Shown: positions 34,448-43,042, numbered from the stretch's first letter. The stretch is DNA of 64,000 nt from Terriglobia bacterium (GCA_021323595.1 JAJPKR010000060.1:1-64000), one strand, 5' to 3'. Numbers and translations: made by a program. Notes: generated from the sequence alone by a model not told the origin.

Positions 34448-35842
34448 ATGGTTTGCCTCCGTCGCGTTCTCCTCTTTTTGCTGGCGTCGGCTGTGGGCTT
34501 GTTGGCGCAGGCTCCGCAACTCAATTCCCACGCCCTCAAGTCCAAGCAATTCAAGTCTGCCGTAGAGAGCGCGCATCTCTCGCACGTGCGCATCGTGCGC
34601 GTGAGCTTGGCGCAAGGGCCGGTGCAGATCAACCAAGACGGCCGGGGCTGGCAACGGCTGAACCTTAACGCGCCGATCTCGGAAGGCGACGAGGTGCGCA
34701 CGGGCGATGCCGGCCGGGCGGTGATCGAGCTCGAGGGCGGCTCGACCGTCAAGCTCATTCCGAATAGCGAGGCGGTTTTCCAGCGGCTGGCGCTCGACGG
34801 CACAGGCACGCGGCTGAGCGATGTCGCGATCACCCAGGGCACGGCGTACTTCAGCCTGGCGAACAAGGACGCCGCGGGCTTTCGCGCCCTGTTCCCCGAA
34901 GGCGTGGTCACGACCGATGGCAGCGCGGAGTTTCGCGTCGCCGTGAATGGCGCTCAGGGACAGGTGACCGGGCTGGGCGGCCAAGCGGAAGTGGCGACGG
35001 CCAACGACTCCTATTTGCTGAAGAAGAACGACCAGTTGCAGGTCTCGCAGGCGGCGCCGGCGGCGTTGGCGAAGTCCAAAACCCGCGATACGTGGGATCA
35101 ATGGAGCGCGTCGCTGGATCAGCAGGCGCGCGCTTCGAACCTAAAGACGGAGTTGGATCCCTACGGCACCTGGCGGGGCAATTGGTGGTATCCCTCGATC
35201 GCGATGGCGGGCTGGAACCCGTTCATGAACGGCACGTGGTTCTTCGATCCCACGATGGGTTATGTCTGGGACTCGTTCTATCCCTGGGGCTGGGATCCTT
35301 TCCATTTCGGGATGTGGTGGGATTCGCCGCTGGGGTGGGCGTGGTCGCCATTCGGCGGCGATCTCTTCGCCGGGGCGCCGATGTTCTGGGCCAATGGCGT
35401 GCTGGAGCCGGGTTGGATGGCGCCGCCGATGCCGCCACCGCCGCCGGCGCCGACGCCGCACCACCCGATCGGCATCCTCGCCATCCGCAGCGGCGGCGCG
35501 GTGGCGCCCGCTCGCGTGGTCGGAACCCAGGACTGGTATCGTGCGCGAGCGCTGGGACGCTTCGACCGGGCGGGGATTTCCGGCCGCGCGGCCATGCGCA
35601 CCACGTTAAATGCGGAGCAGATGGCGGCAATGCGGCGGGCGCGCTCGAGCTTCGCGCATGACCGCGAGCGAATCATGGGCCCGAGGATTATGCGCGAGAC
35701 GCCCATGGGCGGGTGGCAGCGAGCCGGCGTGGCCGCCTCGTCCGGGCTGCCGCCTTCCGCTCGCCCGGCGGCGACGATGCCGGGCCCGGTCGCGGCGCCG
35801 AGTCCGGCGCCGCGCGTTGCCGCGCCGCGCATACCCAAGTAG
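34448..35842 (+). CDS. FecR-domain protein with tryptophan-rich region
   Basis: A 464-residue exported protein. It has a signal peptide (VLLFLLASAVGLLAQ), a FecR-like domain at about 50-200 (GPVQINQDGRGWQRLNLNAP, EGDEVRTGDAGRAVIELEGG, STVKLIPNSEAVF), then an exceptionally aromatic region at about 235-310 (GTWRGNWWYPSIAMAGWNPF, continuing WDSFYPWGWDPFHFGMWWDS). A Pro/Ala/Arg-rich tail follows. The FecR domain suggests a periplasmic or surface structural role, not a sigma regulator, as there is no anti-sigma part. The aromatic part resembles YXXW repeats in uncharacterised acidobacterial proteins. A GGAGG ribosome site supports the start. Confidence 0.75.
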   Translation: MVCLRRVLLFLLASAVGLLAQAPQLNSHALKSKQFKSAVESAHLSHVRIVRVSLAQGPVQINQDGRGWQRLNLNAPISEGDEVRTGDAGRAVIELEGGSTVKLIPNSEAVFQRLALDGTGTRLSDVAITQGTAYFSLANKDAAGFRALFPEGVVTTDGSAEFRVAVNGAQGQVTGLGGQAEVATANDSYLLKKNDQLQVSQAAPAALAKSKTRDTWDQWSASLDQQARASNLKTELDPYGTWRGNWWYPSIAMAGWNPFMNGTWFFDPTMGYVWDSFYPWGWDPFHFGMWWDSPLGWAWSPFGGDLFAGAPMFWANGVLEPGWMAPPMPPPPPAPTPHHPIGILAIRSGGAVAPARVVGTQDWYRARALGRFDRAGISGRAAMRTTLNAEQMAAMRRARSSFAHDRERIMGPRIMRETPMGGWQRAGVAASSGLPPSARPAATMPGPVAAPSPAPRVAAPRIPK

Positions 35843-35918
35843 CGACCAGCGGCCGGCGTTCACGGATGTTCCGGGAATTTCCTGGCGCTGGCCGGGGAGC
35901 GCCGTCTCCGAGAGTGTT

Positions 35919-36698
35919 TCAAGAGCGAAGGCGCAATTCGACCCGCTCGATCCGGATTGCCCGGCGGCCGTCGGTTTCGACGTACGTGGCGCAGAGGCGG
36001 ACGTCGCCGGCAGCAGGCTCGAGGCGGTTGGGCAGTCCCGTAAGCATGCGTTCGATGACCTCCTGCGGGCGGCTGCCGATGACCCCGGCGTAGGCGCCCG
36101 TCATCCCGACATCCGTCTGAAAGGCAGTGCCTTGCGGCAAGAGGCGCTCATCCGCGGTGGGAACGTGCGTATGGGTGCCGAGGACGGCGCTGACGCGTCC
36201 ATCGAGGTACCAGCCCATGGCTTGCTTTTCGCTGGCGGCTTCCGCATGCATATCCACGACGACGGGACCTAGATCGGCCGGCAGGGACGCGAGCAGTTCA
36301 TCGGCTTTGCGAAAGGGACAGTCGAGCGCCGGCATGAAGACACGCCCCTGGAGGTTCATGACCGCATAGGGCTCGCCGCCGCGCGTCGCGCCGCAGTAGA
36401 GGCCGGCGCCGGGAACGCCGGCGGGGAAGTTGGCGGGACGCAACAGGCGCGGCGTGCTGGCGATGAAGGGCAGAATCTCCTTGCGATCCCAAGCGTGATT
36501 GCCGGTCGTTAAAATGTCGATGCCGAGCGCGAAAAGCTCTTCGGCCAGGGCCGGCGTGATGCCGAAGCCGCCGGCGGCATTTTCGGCGTTGGCGATGAGC
36601 AGGTCCACGCTGCGCTGCGCGGCGAGGTCGGCGAGATGATCCCGCACGACGGCGCGGCCGGGACTGGCGTAGATGTCACCAACAAAGAGAATCCGCAA
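35919..36698 (-). CDS. YmdB-family metallophosphoesterase
   Basis: A 259-residue protein matching the YmdB/TIGR00282 family across its length. It has LFVGDIYASPGRAVVRDHL, LLIANAENAAGGFGI, TTGNHAWDRKEIL, VVVDMHAEAASEKQAMGWYLDG, VLGTHTHVPTADERLLPQG and TDVGMTGAYAGVIGS, which supply the binuclear metal ligands. Characterised relatives are 2',3'-cyclic nucleotide phosphodiesterases influencing RNA turnover and biofilm choice. It follows zapA and the possible 6S RNA on the same strand. Confidence 0.9.
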   Translation of the reverse strand: MRILFVGDIYASPGRAVVRDHLADLAAQRSVDLLIANAENAAGGFGITPALAEELFALGIDILTTGNHAWDRKEILPFIASTPRLLRPANFPAGVPGAGLYCGATRGGEPYAVMNLQGRVFMPALDCPFRKADELLASLPADLGPVVVDMHAEAASEKQAMGWYLDGRVSAVLGTHTHVPTADERLLPQGTAFQTDVGMTGAYAGVIGSRPQEVIERMLTGLPNRLEPAAGDVRLCATYVETDGRRAIRIERVELRLRS

Positions 36699-36699
36699 A

Positions 36700-36850
36700 G
36701 AACAGGGTAGCAGGGGTCAAGGAGCGGTTGCCCCGGGGCTCCGAATCGTGGATCAGGCGCCAAAGCGCGCGGGCGGCGCAGGGCGCCACCGGAAGCGCCG
36801 CGCGGTGCGCGTCCCAGGCGCTGGCGATCCGGAAGCCGGCGGGAGTTGCG
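36700..36850 (-). ncRNA. Possible 6S RNA (ssrS) downstream of zapA
   Basis: The 150 bp between the zapA stop and ymdB have no ORF of note. On the minus strand they fold as one long interrupted rod: CCGGATCG (36825-36832) pairs with CGATTCGG (36741-36748), inside it GCGCC (36817-36821) pairs with GGCGC (36757-36761), and outside it GGCT pairs with AGCC. A rod with internal bulges directly downstream of zapA is the known setting of 6S RNA in many bacteria. The conserved 6S central bubble was not positively identified, so this is a hypothesis. Confidence 0.35.
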
Positions 36851-37132
36851 TCAAGAGGCGATAGCGCCGTCGAGCAAGTCGTGGTAGTGGCCGCTGCGCT
36901 CGGCGACGGTCGCTTCCAGGCGGCGAATCTTGTCGCGCAGCATCTCGTTTTCATCGGCGAGGTTGATCGCGGCCAAGACCGCCAGGCGTAAGGAGTCCAC
37001 CACGCGGGTCTGCCGGGCGATCATGCGCATGGCGGAGTCGACGCGGGCGCCGAGGCGCTGCAGATGCGCCTCGTCGGGACCGGAGAGGCGGTAGAGCTGA
37101 TCGTAGATCTCGACTTGAGTGCTGGGATTCAT
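36851..37132 (-). CDS. zapA: Cell division protein ZapA
   Basis: A 93-residue protein. VEIYDQLYRLSG opens the N-terminal ZapA domain, followed by HLQRLGARVDSAMRMIARQT, then RLAVLAAINLADENEMLRDKIRRLEATV, a C-terminal coiled coil. ZapA bundles FtsZ filaments at the division ring. The ATG giving MNPSTQVEI fits family length; an in-frame start 12 codons upstream is less likely. It lies 64 bases after a coiled-coil gene that probably serves as its partner. Confidence 0.88.
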   Translation of the reverse strand: MNPSTQVEIYDQLYRLSGPDEAHLQRLGARVDSAMRMIARQTRVVDSLRLAVLAAINLADENEMLRDKIRRLEATVAERSGHYHDLLDGAIAS

Positions 37133-37196
37133 GAGGCTCCGTTCGATCTCGGTGCAGGCAAGCTGCACGGCGCCGCTCTCGCCGTTTAGGGTTCGT

Positions 37197-37484
37197 TTAT
37201 TCGGCTCGCAAGGCGTCCAACTGGCCGATGAGCTTTTCCACGCGCCGGCGAATCTCGTCGCGCTCCTTGCGCAGCGCGATCATCTCCTTTTCGGCGCGCG
37301 CGAATTCGTGCTTCAACTCGTTGTACTTGGCCTTGATTTCGGCGGCTTCGCGCTCGGCCGCGAGACGCTGCTCGCGCGCCGCCCGCAGCGCGTCGGCAAC
37401 GCCTACGATCTTTTCTTCGAGGCGCAGAAAATCTTCCAGGCCGCCGGGGACAAGCGCGGGTTGCAGTTGAGGTTCGCTAGCCAT
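37197..37484 (-). CDS. Coiled-coil (ZapB-like) protein
   Basis: A 95-residue protein that is nearly all coiled coil: LEDFLRLEEKIVGVADALRA, then KAKYNELKHEFARAEKEMIALRKERDEIRRRVEKLIGQLDAL. Such genes commonly precede zapA in Acidobacteriota and Deltaproteobacteria and are thought to act like ZapB at the division site. The assignment rests on position and coiled-coil nature, not on detectable homology. Confidence 0.72.
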   Translation of the reverse strand: MASEPQLQPALVPGGLEDFLRLEEKIVGVADALRAAREQRLAAEREAAEIKAKYNELKHEFARAEKEMIALRKERDEIRRRVEKLIGQLDALRAE

Positions 37485-37493
37485 AACCGAGAA

Positions 37494-38156
37494 CTAGTGT
37501 GCGATGTCCGGCGGCGCGGTGCCAAGATTTTTTTGCGGGCGCGGTGCACGACGCGGCCCCGATACGGCGGGCGACTCGGGAAGAAAAAAGCGCAAGGGCA
37601 ACTCGCGCGCCTTGGTGATGCCGACGCGGGGCGAGGCCGCGATCGCGGGATGGCCGCGGCCGGGCGCGCGCGCCAGATACAGCGGGCCGCGGCGGGTCAG
37701 GTCATGCCCGTTGAGCGCGCGCGTGATGCCGAGCGCGCGCGCCAGGCGGCCGGGGCCGCTGAGCAGGCGCGCGGGACGGGAGGTCGGAGCGCGGCGTTGC
37801 AAGGCGGCTTCGATGCCGGCGGGCTGGCCGGGCCATAGCTCCAACGCGCGGAATAGGACCCCGCCGGCGCGGCCGGCGGGGAGCGTCGAGACGTTCAAAC
37901 AGTCGTGAATGCCGTAGCTGAGATAAATGTACGCATGGCCCGGCGGGCCGAAGAGCACCGCGTTGCGGCGGGTCGGGCCGGCGTAGGCATGCGCGGCGGG
38001 GTCGTCTTCGCCCAGGTAGGCTTCGACCTCGACGATACGGGCGAGCACGCGGCCTTCCGGCAGTTCGCGCACCAGGAGGTGCCCGAGCAGGTCGCGGGCG
38101 ACCGGCACGGGCGGGCGCACGAAGAATCGCCGCGGTAGCGGCGCCGGCGCGGTCAC
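37494..38156 (-). CDS. mpg: DNA-3-methyladenine glycosylase (Mpg/AAG family)
   Basis: A 220-residue protein. VARDLLGHLLVRELPEG, ARIVEVEAYLGEDDPAAHAYAGPTRRNAVLFGPPGHAYIYLSYG and CLNVST reproduce the AAG active site, including the catalytic Glu in VEVEAY and the intercalating Tyr region. It excises alkylated purines, starting base-excision repair. The GTG start overlaps the galU stop (GTGA), so the two are coupled. Confidence 0.93.
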   Translation of the reverse strand: MTAPAPLPRRFFVRPPVPVARDLLGHLLVRELPEGRVLARIVEVEAYLGEDDPAAHAYAGPTRRNAVLFGPPGHAYIYLSYGIHDCLNVSTLPAGRAGGVLFRALELWPGQPAGIEAALQRRAPTSRPARLLSGPGRLARALGITRALNGHDLTRRGPLYLARAPGRGHPAIAASPRVGITKARELPLRFFLPESPAVSGPRRAPRPQKNLGTAPPDIAH

Positions 38157-39052
38157 GGCTTCAGCGCGCGCAGGTAGGCTCGGAACGGCTCGCCGAGGTC
38201 GGCGCGCTTCAAGGCCAGTTCCACCGTGGCTTGCAGGAAGCCCAGCTTGTCGCCGGTGTCGTGGCGGCGGCCGGCCAAGGTGAGCGCGTACATCGGCTCG
38301 CGGCGGGCCAGCATGCGCAGCGCGTCGGTCAGCTGGATCTCGCCGCCGGCGCCGCGCTGCGTGCGCTCCAAGCAGTCGAAGATAGCGGGGGTGAGCACGT
38401 AGCGGCCGACCACAGCCAGGTCGGAGGGCGCGTCCGCGGGCCGGGGCTTCTCGACCAGGTCGGCGATCCGCGCGATCGGACCCGCGAAGCGGCCCGCGGG
38501 GGCTTGGTCCGGCGACGGGTTGATGACGCCATAGCTGGAGATGACCTCGCGCGGCACCGGCTGCACGGCGATCACGGAGGCGCCGGTGGCCTCGTAAACG
38601 TCCAGCATCTGCCGCAGCGCGGGCACCGGCGCGTCAATGACGTCGTCGGCCAGCAGAACCGCGAAGGGTTCCTCGCCCACCAGTTCGCGGGCGGTGAGCA
38701 CGGCGTGACCCAGGCCGAGCGCCTCTTTCTGGCGGATGTAGGAGACGTGGATCATGTCGCTGATCTCGCGAACGACTTGCAGCAGGTCGGTCTTGCCCTT
38801 TTCCTCGAGGATCTTTTCCAGCTCGTAGCTGACGTCGAAATGATCTTCGATCGCGTTCTTGCCGCGGCCCGTGACGATGATGATGTTGTCGATTCCCGAG
38901 GCCAGGGCTTCCTCGACTCCGTATTGGATGATCGGCTTGTCCACCAGCGCCAGCATCTCTTTCGGCTGGGCCTTGGTGGCGGGAAGAAAGCGCGTGCCGA
39001 GACCGGCGGCGGGAAAGACGGCCTTGCGAACGCGAGGCGGCATGAGGTTCAT
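38153..39052 (-). CDS. galU: UTP-glucose-1-phosphate uridylyltransferase
   Basis: A 299-residue GalU-length protein. KAVFPAAGLGTRFLPATKAQ (nucleotide-binding), KEMLALVDKPIIQYGVEEAL, YIRQKEALGLGHAVLTA, FAVLLADDVI (metal-binding Asp), ISSYGVI, LVEKP and VVGRYVLTPAIFD are all characteristic. It makes UDP-glucose for glycans. A second ATG three codons on (MPPRVRK) is possible. It is divergent from selD. Confidence 0.95.
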   Translation of the reverse strand: MNLMPPRVRKAVFPAAGLGTRFLPATKAQPKEMLALVDKPIIQYGVEEALASGIDNIIIVTGRGKNAIEDHFDVSYELEKILEEKGKTDLLQVVREISDMIHVSYIRQKEALGLGHAVLTARELVGEEPFAVLLADDVIDAPVPALRQMLDVYEATGASVIAVQPVPREVISSYGVINPSPDQAPAGRFAGPIARIADLVEKPRPADAPSDLAVVGRYVLTPAIFDCLERTQRGAGGEIQLTDALRMLARREPMYALTLAGRRHDTGDKLGFLQATVELALKRADLGEPFRAYLRALKP

Positions 39053-39103
39053 CTTACAGGGATCGGCGTTGGGGGATAACGGGGTCCGAGAGCGGCGCCG
39101 CAC

Positions 39104-39109
39104 TATAAT
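39104..39109 (+). promoter_or_regulatory. Consensus -10 box of selD
   Basis: A perfect TATAAT lies 17 bases before the selD ATG, with AGGAGG in between. No matching -35 is seen at the usual spacing; the leader would be about 11 bases. Confidence 0.55.
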
Positions 39110-39126
39110 CGCGGCCAGGAGGCGCA

Positions 39127-40188
39127 ATGGCGGAAACACACGTCCGGCGGTTGACGGAGATGTCGAAGGCCGCCGGTTGAGCGAGCAAGCTGAGTCCATC
39201 GGTTTTGGACCAGGTGCTGGCGCAGTTGGCGCGATCGTCGGATCCCAATCTTCTGGTCGGCTTTGAACATGCCGACGACGCCGGGGTGTACCTCATCGCG
39301 CCGGATCTGGCGCTGGTGCAAACCGTGGACTTTTTCACCCCCATCGTGGATGATCCCTTCGCCTTCGGCCAGATCGCCGCCGCCAACGCGCTCAGCGACG
39401 TCTACGCCATGGGGGGCGAGCCGCGCACCGCGCTCAACATCGCGGCCATTCCCGACGACGTGCCGGCCGCGATCGTCGGCGAGATCGCGCGCGGCGGGCT
39501 GAGCAAGCTGGAGGAGGCCGGTTGCACGCTGGTGGGCGGCCACAGCGTGCGCGACGCGGAGCTGAAGTTCGGCTATGCGATCACCGGCCTGGTGCGGCCG
39601 GGCGAAACGCTGACCAATGCCGGCGCGCGCGCCGGCGACGCGCTGGTGCTGAGCAAGGCGCTGGGAACGGGCGTGATCGCGACGGCGCTGAAACGCGGCC
39701 AGGCGCGCGATGCCGACGTTGCCGCCGCCGTGGCCTCGATGACCACGCTCAACCGCGACGCCGCGCGGGCGCTCGCCGGCCTGGAAGCGCACGCGGCCAC
39801 CGACGTCACCGGCTTCGGGCTGCTCGGCCATGCGCGCGAGATGGCGGCGGCGAGCGCGGCGCGCCTGACGATCTTCGCCGAGGCGGTGCCGCTGCTGCCG
39901 GGCGCGCTGGCTTACGCCGCCCATTTCCGGCCGCGCGGCCTGAACGACAATCGCGACTTCGCCGCCTGCGCGGTCGCCTTCGACGCCGCTATCGGAGACG
40001 ACCTGCAAGCGCTGCTGTTCGATCCCCAAACCTCGGGCGGAATGCTGGTGGCCTTGCCGGCGGAGCGCGCGCCGGAGCTGCTCCGGCGCTGGCGCAATTT
40101 GGGTCTGGCGGCGGCGGCGATCGGCCGCGTCGAGCCCCCCGCGCCAGACCAGCGGCCGCTCGCCGTCGTGCCGGGTTCCGGACAATAG
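39127..40188 (+). CDS. selD: Selenide, water dikinase, selenocysteine-containing (UGA read through)
   Basis: The ATG follows AGGAGG. Codons 1-17 encode RLTEMSKAAG at the end, codon 18 is TGA, and the frame goes on with ASKLSPSVLDQVLAQLARSS and a full SelD: HADDAGVYLIAPDLALVQTVDFFTPIVDDP, ANALSDVYAMGG, GGHSVRDAELKFG, TDVTGFGLLGHARE and LLFDPQTSGGMLVAL. Family alignment by eye puts TGA at the catalytic Cys17 of E. coli SelD (AGCGCK) with the essential Lys kept. Many SelD proteins carry Sec there. The 353-residue length is normal only if TGA is read as Sec. It makes selenophosphate for Sec and selenouridine. A start after the TGA would delete the catalytic loop. Confidence 0.9.
39178..39210 (+). 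promoter_or_regulatory. UGA codon and SECIS-like hairpin of selD
   Basis: UGA at 39178-39180 is followed after 13 bases by GUCCA-UCGGUUU-UGGAC (39194-39210), a 5-bp stem whose loop contains GGU. Spacing and loop agree with bacterial SECIS elements (E. coli fdhF hairpin starts 11 bases after its UGA). Confidence 0.72.
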
Positions 40189-40259
40189 CCTGAAACCGCC
40201 GAGGCCGCCGGCCCTCGGGGCGCAAAGCCTGGCGGACGTCCCAGAAGGCGGGCCGCGCC

Positions 40260-41165
40260 GTGGCTGGACGCGCGCGGTACACTGCGGAGGTGCCGAGCGA
40301 GGCGATCATCGAAATCGCAGGCGAGGCGGCCGGCGCCGCCTGGGCGCGCCTCTTGGCGGCGCCGCCGGAGCAGGGCGCACGGCTGCGGCGCGGCGGCGAC
40401 GGCGTGCCGCGCGACGCTTTGCGGGTGATGAGCGAGCGCATGGCGCCGCGCGGCTGGGATCAGGAGGCCGTCGCAGCGGCCCTTACTACGCCGCCGCTGG
40501 CGGCGATGGCGCGCTTGCTGGCGGGCGCAACCTCCGCCGTGATTTTCGTGGGCGACGAGACGGAAGCGCGGCAGGCCTGGCGGTGGCTGGAACCGGCGCG
40601 CGGCGCGGCGCTGGCGCCGATCCGTTTGGGACAAAGCCGCGGCGAGGCCGCTGCCAGCTTCGCTTGGTACGAGCCGGCCGCGGGCGCGCCGCCGGCGGCG
40701 GGCATGGGATCGGCGGCGGCGTGGCTGAGCCAAGCGCTCGAGCGGCCGGTGGCGGCGGCGGTGGTGGCCTTCGAGGGCGGCGGCCCGTCGCAGCGCGGTG
40801 CCTGGCGCGAAGTGTGGCGTGCGCTGCGGGCGCGCGCGGAAGCGGCGGCGCGGCCGCTGCCGCCCCCAGCCTGGGTCGAATTGTATAGCCCGTTGTATTA
40901 CGCCCAAGGGCGCTTGCAAGCGGAGGCGCTGGTGACCGCCATCGGCCAACGCACGGCGCCGGCGGGGGCGCTGGTTTGGGCGCCGCGCGTCGGGACGCGG
41001 GAACTGGCCGCGGCGCTCGAGAGCGAAGGCGGCGCGCTGTCGGGAGTCATCCTGGCCGGAGCCGAGCGCCCGGTGGCGTGGGTGGAGGCCGGCGCCGGCG
41101 CCGCCGCGATCGAATTGACCGTGGCGGCCCTGCGCGCCGCCCTTCGCGGCGAACGGCAGCGCTAG
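40260..41165 (+). CDS. Unknown Ala-rich protein downstream of selD
   Basis: A 301-residue protein I do not recognise. It begins with EAIIEIAGEAAGAAWARLLA and contains AVIFVGDETEARQAWRWLEPA, WVELYSPLYYAQGRLQAEALVTAIG and ALVWAPRVGTRELAAALESE. It is soluble, with no signal peptide or clear catalytic motif. Position biases favour a real gene (third-position GC, no stop), but its start (GTG here, another GTG ten codons later) is uncertain. It follows selD by 71 bases on the same strand; it is too short and dissimilar to be SelA. Confidence 0.55.
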   Translation: MAGRARYTAEVPSEAIIEIAGEAAGAAWARLLAAPPEQGARLRRGGDGVPRDALRVMSERMAPRGWDQEAVAAALTTPPLAAMARLLAGATSAVIFVGDETEARQAWRWLEPARGAALAPIRLGQSRGEAAASFAWYEPAAGAPPAAGMGSAAAWLSQALERPVAAAVVAFEGGGPSQRGAWREVWRALRARAEAAARPLPPPAWVELYSPLYYAQGRLQAEALVTAIGQRTAPAGALVWAPRVGTRELAAALESEGGALSGVILAGAERPVAWVEAGAGAAAIELTVAALRAALRGERQR

Positions 41166-41176
41166 ACTCGGTGCGG

Positions 41177-42028
41177 TCAGCCGCGCGCCGCGCGCCCTGC
41201 GCGGCGCAAGCGCAGAAAAATATGATGCGGCGGCGCCACGTGCACGCTGATCAAACGCTCCCAGGGCGCGGATTCCGGGCGGAAGGAAAGCTGATCGTAC
41301 GCGGTGGGGCGCGCCGGCGCGGGCGGCGCGGCCACGCCGGCGACCTGCAGCGCGATGGTGCGGAATTCCTCATCCACCAGGCCCGCCGCGAAGAACTGCG
41401 CGTAGAGCGTCGGGCCGCTCTCGCACAGCACCCGATTCACGCCTTGCCCGCGCAGCCAGCGCAATAGCTCGGCCGGGGCGAGCAAGCCGCGGCCGAGCGC
41501 GACGATGCGCGGCGGCACGGGCGGGGCCGTTTGGCGTTGCAGCCGGCGCGCCCCGGTCGCAGTGGTCAGAATCCAGGTTTCCGTCGCGGGAGCTGCGAAG
41601 AGCCGCGTCCCGAGATCGAGGTCGCCCGAGGCGGTGAGGATGATCACCAAGCTGCGCTCGCGGCCGAGAACGCGGCGGCGATACGCGCGCCAACCCGGGG
41701 CCAGGCGCCCGTAATCGTAGCCGCGGCCGTCGCGGGCGGGCTCCTCGCGCAGGGTGCCGGCGCCGAGCAGCAGCGCGTCGTGATGGGCGCGCAGCAGTTG
41801 CGCCACCCAGCGATCTTCGGCGCTGCCGCCGCTGATCTCGCGGGCGGTGCCCCGGCCGGGCAGGTCGCGGTAAGAGACGATGCCGTCGAGCGTCTGCACG
41901 AAATTGGAGCTGCAATAGCTGCGCCGCGCCGGCAGGGCGGGGAAGCCGAAGCGCCCGTAGCAGCGGCGCGCGAGCGCGGGCAGCGGGAATTGATCTTCGC
42001 TCTCGTTGCGCAGCGGGATCAGCGGCAT
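41177..42028 (-). CDS. RibD C-terminal-type (dihydrofolate reductase fold) reductase
   Basis: A 283-residue protein. SYCSSNFVQTLDGIVSY, RDLPGRGTAREISGGSAEDRWVAQLLRAHHDALLLGAGTLREE and GVNRVLCESGPTLYAQFFAAGLVDEEFRTIA match the RibD-C/DHFR-like fold, binding NADPH. Without a deaminase domain it is not a complete RibD; stand-alone members reduce riboflavin precursors or other compounds. It is divergent from tatD by 87 bp and not close to rib genes other than ribF 24 kb away. Confidence 0.82.
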   Translation of the reverse strand: MPLIPLRNESEDQFPLPALARRCYGRFGFPALPARRSYCSSNFVQTLDGIVSYRDLPGRGTAREISGGSAEDRWVAQLLRAHHDALLLGAGTLREEPARDGRGYDYGRLAPGWRAYRRRVLGRERSLVIILTASGDLDLGTRLFAAPATETWILTTATGARRLQRQTAPPVPPRIVALGRGLLAPAELLRWLRGQGVNRVLCESGPTLYAQFFAAGLVDEEFRTIALQVAGVAAPPAPARPTAYDQLSFRPESAPWERLISVHVAPPHHIFLRLRRAGRAARG

Positions 42029-42115
42029 ACGACAAGACTACCGGGCCCGGCGCGGGGATGCGGCGCGCGCGGCGGGTGCGGCAGAGCTCGCCTCTCCGGT
42101 AGCATCGAAGATTCG

Positions 42116-42916
42116 ATGATCGATTCGCATTGTCATCCCGATATGCCCGAGTTCGCCGGTGATCGCGCGGCGATGCTGGAGCGCGAGCTGGCGGCGGGCG
42201 TGACCGAGATCGCGGCCATTGGCGGCGGCGCGGCGCCGGGCACCCTGGACGTGGCCCTGCGCTGGCAGGCGGAGCTGCCCGCGCAGGCGCCGCTGCCGCG
42301 CATTTGGGCCACCGCCGGCATCCATCCCCACGAGGCGAGCGGGGCGACGGCGGCGAGTTTTGACGAGTTGGAGGGGCTGGCTTCCGATCCCCGGATCATC
42401 GCCATTGGGGAGATCGGCCTCGATTACCACTATGACCATTCGCCGCGCGAGACTCAGCGCGAGGTGTTTGCGCGGCAGCTGGCGATCGCGGCGGGGCTGG
42501 ATTTGCCGGTTGCCATCCACACGCGGGAGGCTTGGGCCGACACGGTGGCCGCAATCCGCGCGGCGCAGGCGGCGGCGCCGGGGCGCATTCGCGGCGTCTT
42601 TCATTGTTTCTCCGGCGACCGCGCCCAGGCGGCGGAGGCGCTGGAGCTCGGATTTTATCTTTCGTTCTCCGGCATCTTGACGTTTCCGCGCGCGGACGAA
42701 CTGCGCGCCGTGGCCGCCGCCGCGCCGCCCGACCGCATCCTCGTCGAGACCGATGCGCCGTTTCTGGCGCCCGTGCCCCACCGGGGAAAGCGGAACGAGC
42801 CGGCCTATGTCGCAGCCACGCTCGCAGCCCTGGCCCGGCTCCGCGGCTGGGAACGAAAAGAGGCCGACCACGTAACCACCGCCAACTTTCGCCGCGCATT
42901 TCCGCGCGCACAGTGA
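42116..42916 (+). CDS. tatD: TatD-family DNase
   Basis: A 266-residue metal hydrolase of usual TatD length. MIDSHCHPDMPEF (HxH ligands), GIHPHEAS, IGEIGLDYHYDHSPRETQREVF, LPVAIHTREAW, FHCFSGD, and ILVETDAPFLAPVPHRGKRNEPAYV are all present. It has 3'-5' exonuclease activity in related species. A TAGCAT box lies ten bases before the ATG, giving a very short leader. It has no obvious operon partners. Confidence 0.92.
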   Translation: MIDSHCHPDMPEFAGDRAAMLERELAAGVTEIAAIGGGAAPGTLDVALRWQAELPAQAPLPRIWATAGIHPHEASGATAASFDELEGLASDPRIIAIGEIGLDYHYDHSPRETQREVFARQLAIAAGLDLPVAIHTREAWADTVAAIRAAQAAAPGRIRGVFHCFSGDRAQAAEALELGFYLSFSGILTFPRADELRAVAAAAPPDRILVETDAPFLAPVPHRGKRNEPAYVAATLAALARLRGWERKEADHVTTANFRRAFPRAQ

Positions 42917-43042
42917 CTAGGCGCGCGGCGCCCCGCGGTCTGCTTCTTGCGCCTCGCGTGCAGCGCCCCGCGCAAGTAGAATCCTGCATACGTCCCCGCG
43001 AAGCCGGCAGGCGAGGTTCGGGGTGCGGTAAAGGAGCGAGCG

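Noticed and set aside
39205-40188. SelD starting after the UGA
   Set aside because: This would remove the catalytic loop and the ribosome site; the upstream codons match SelD.
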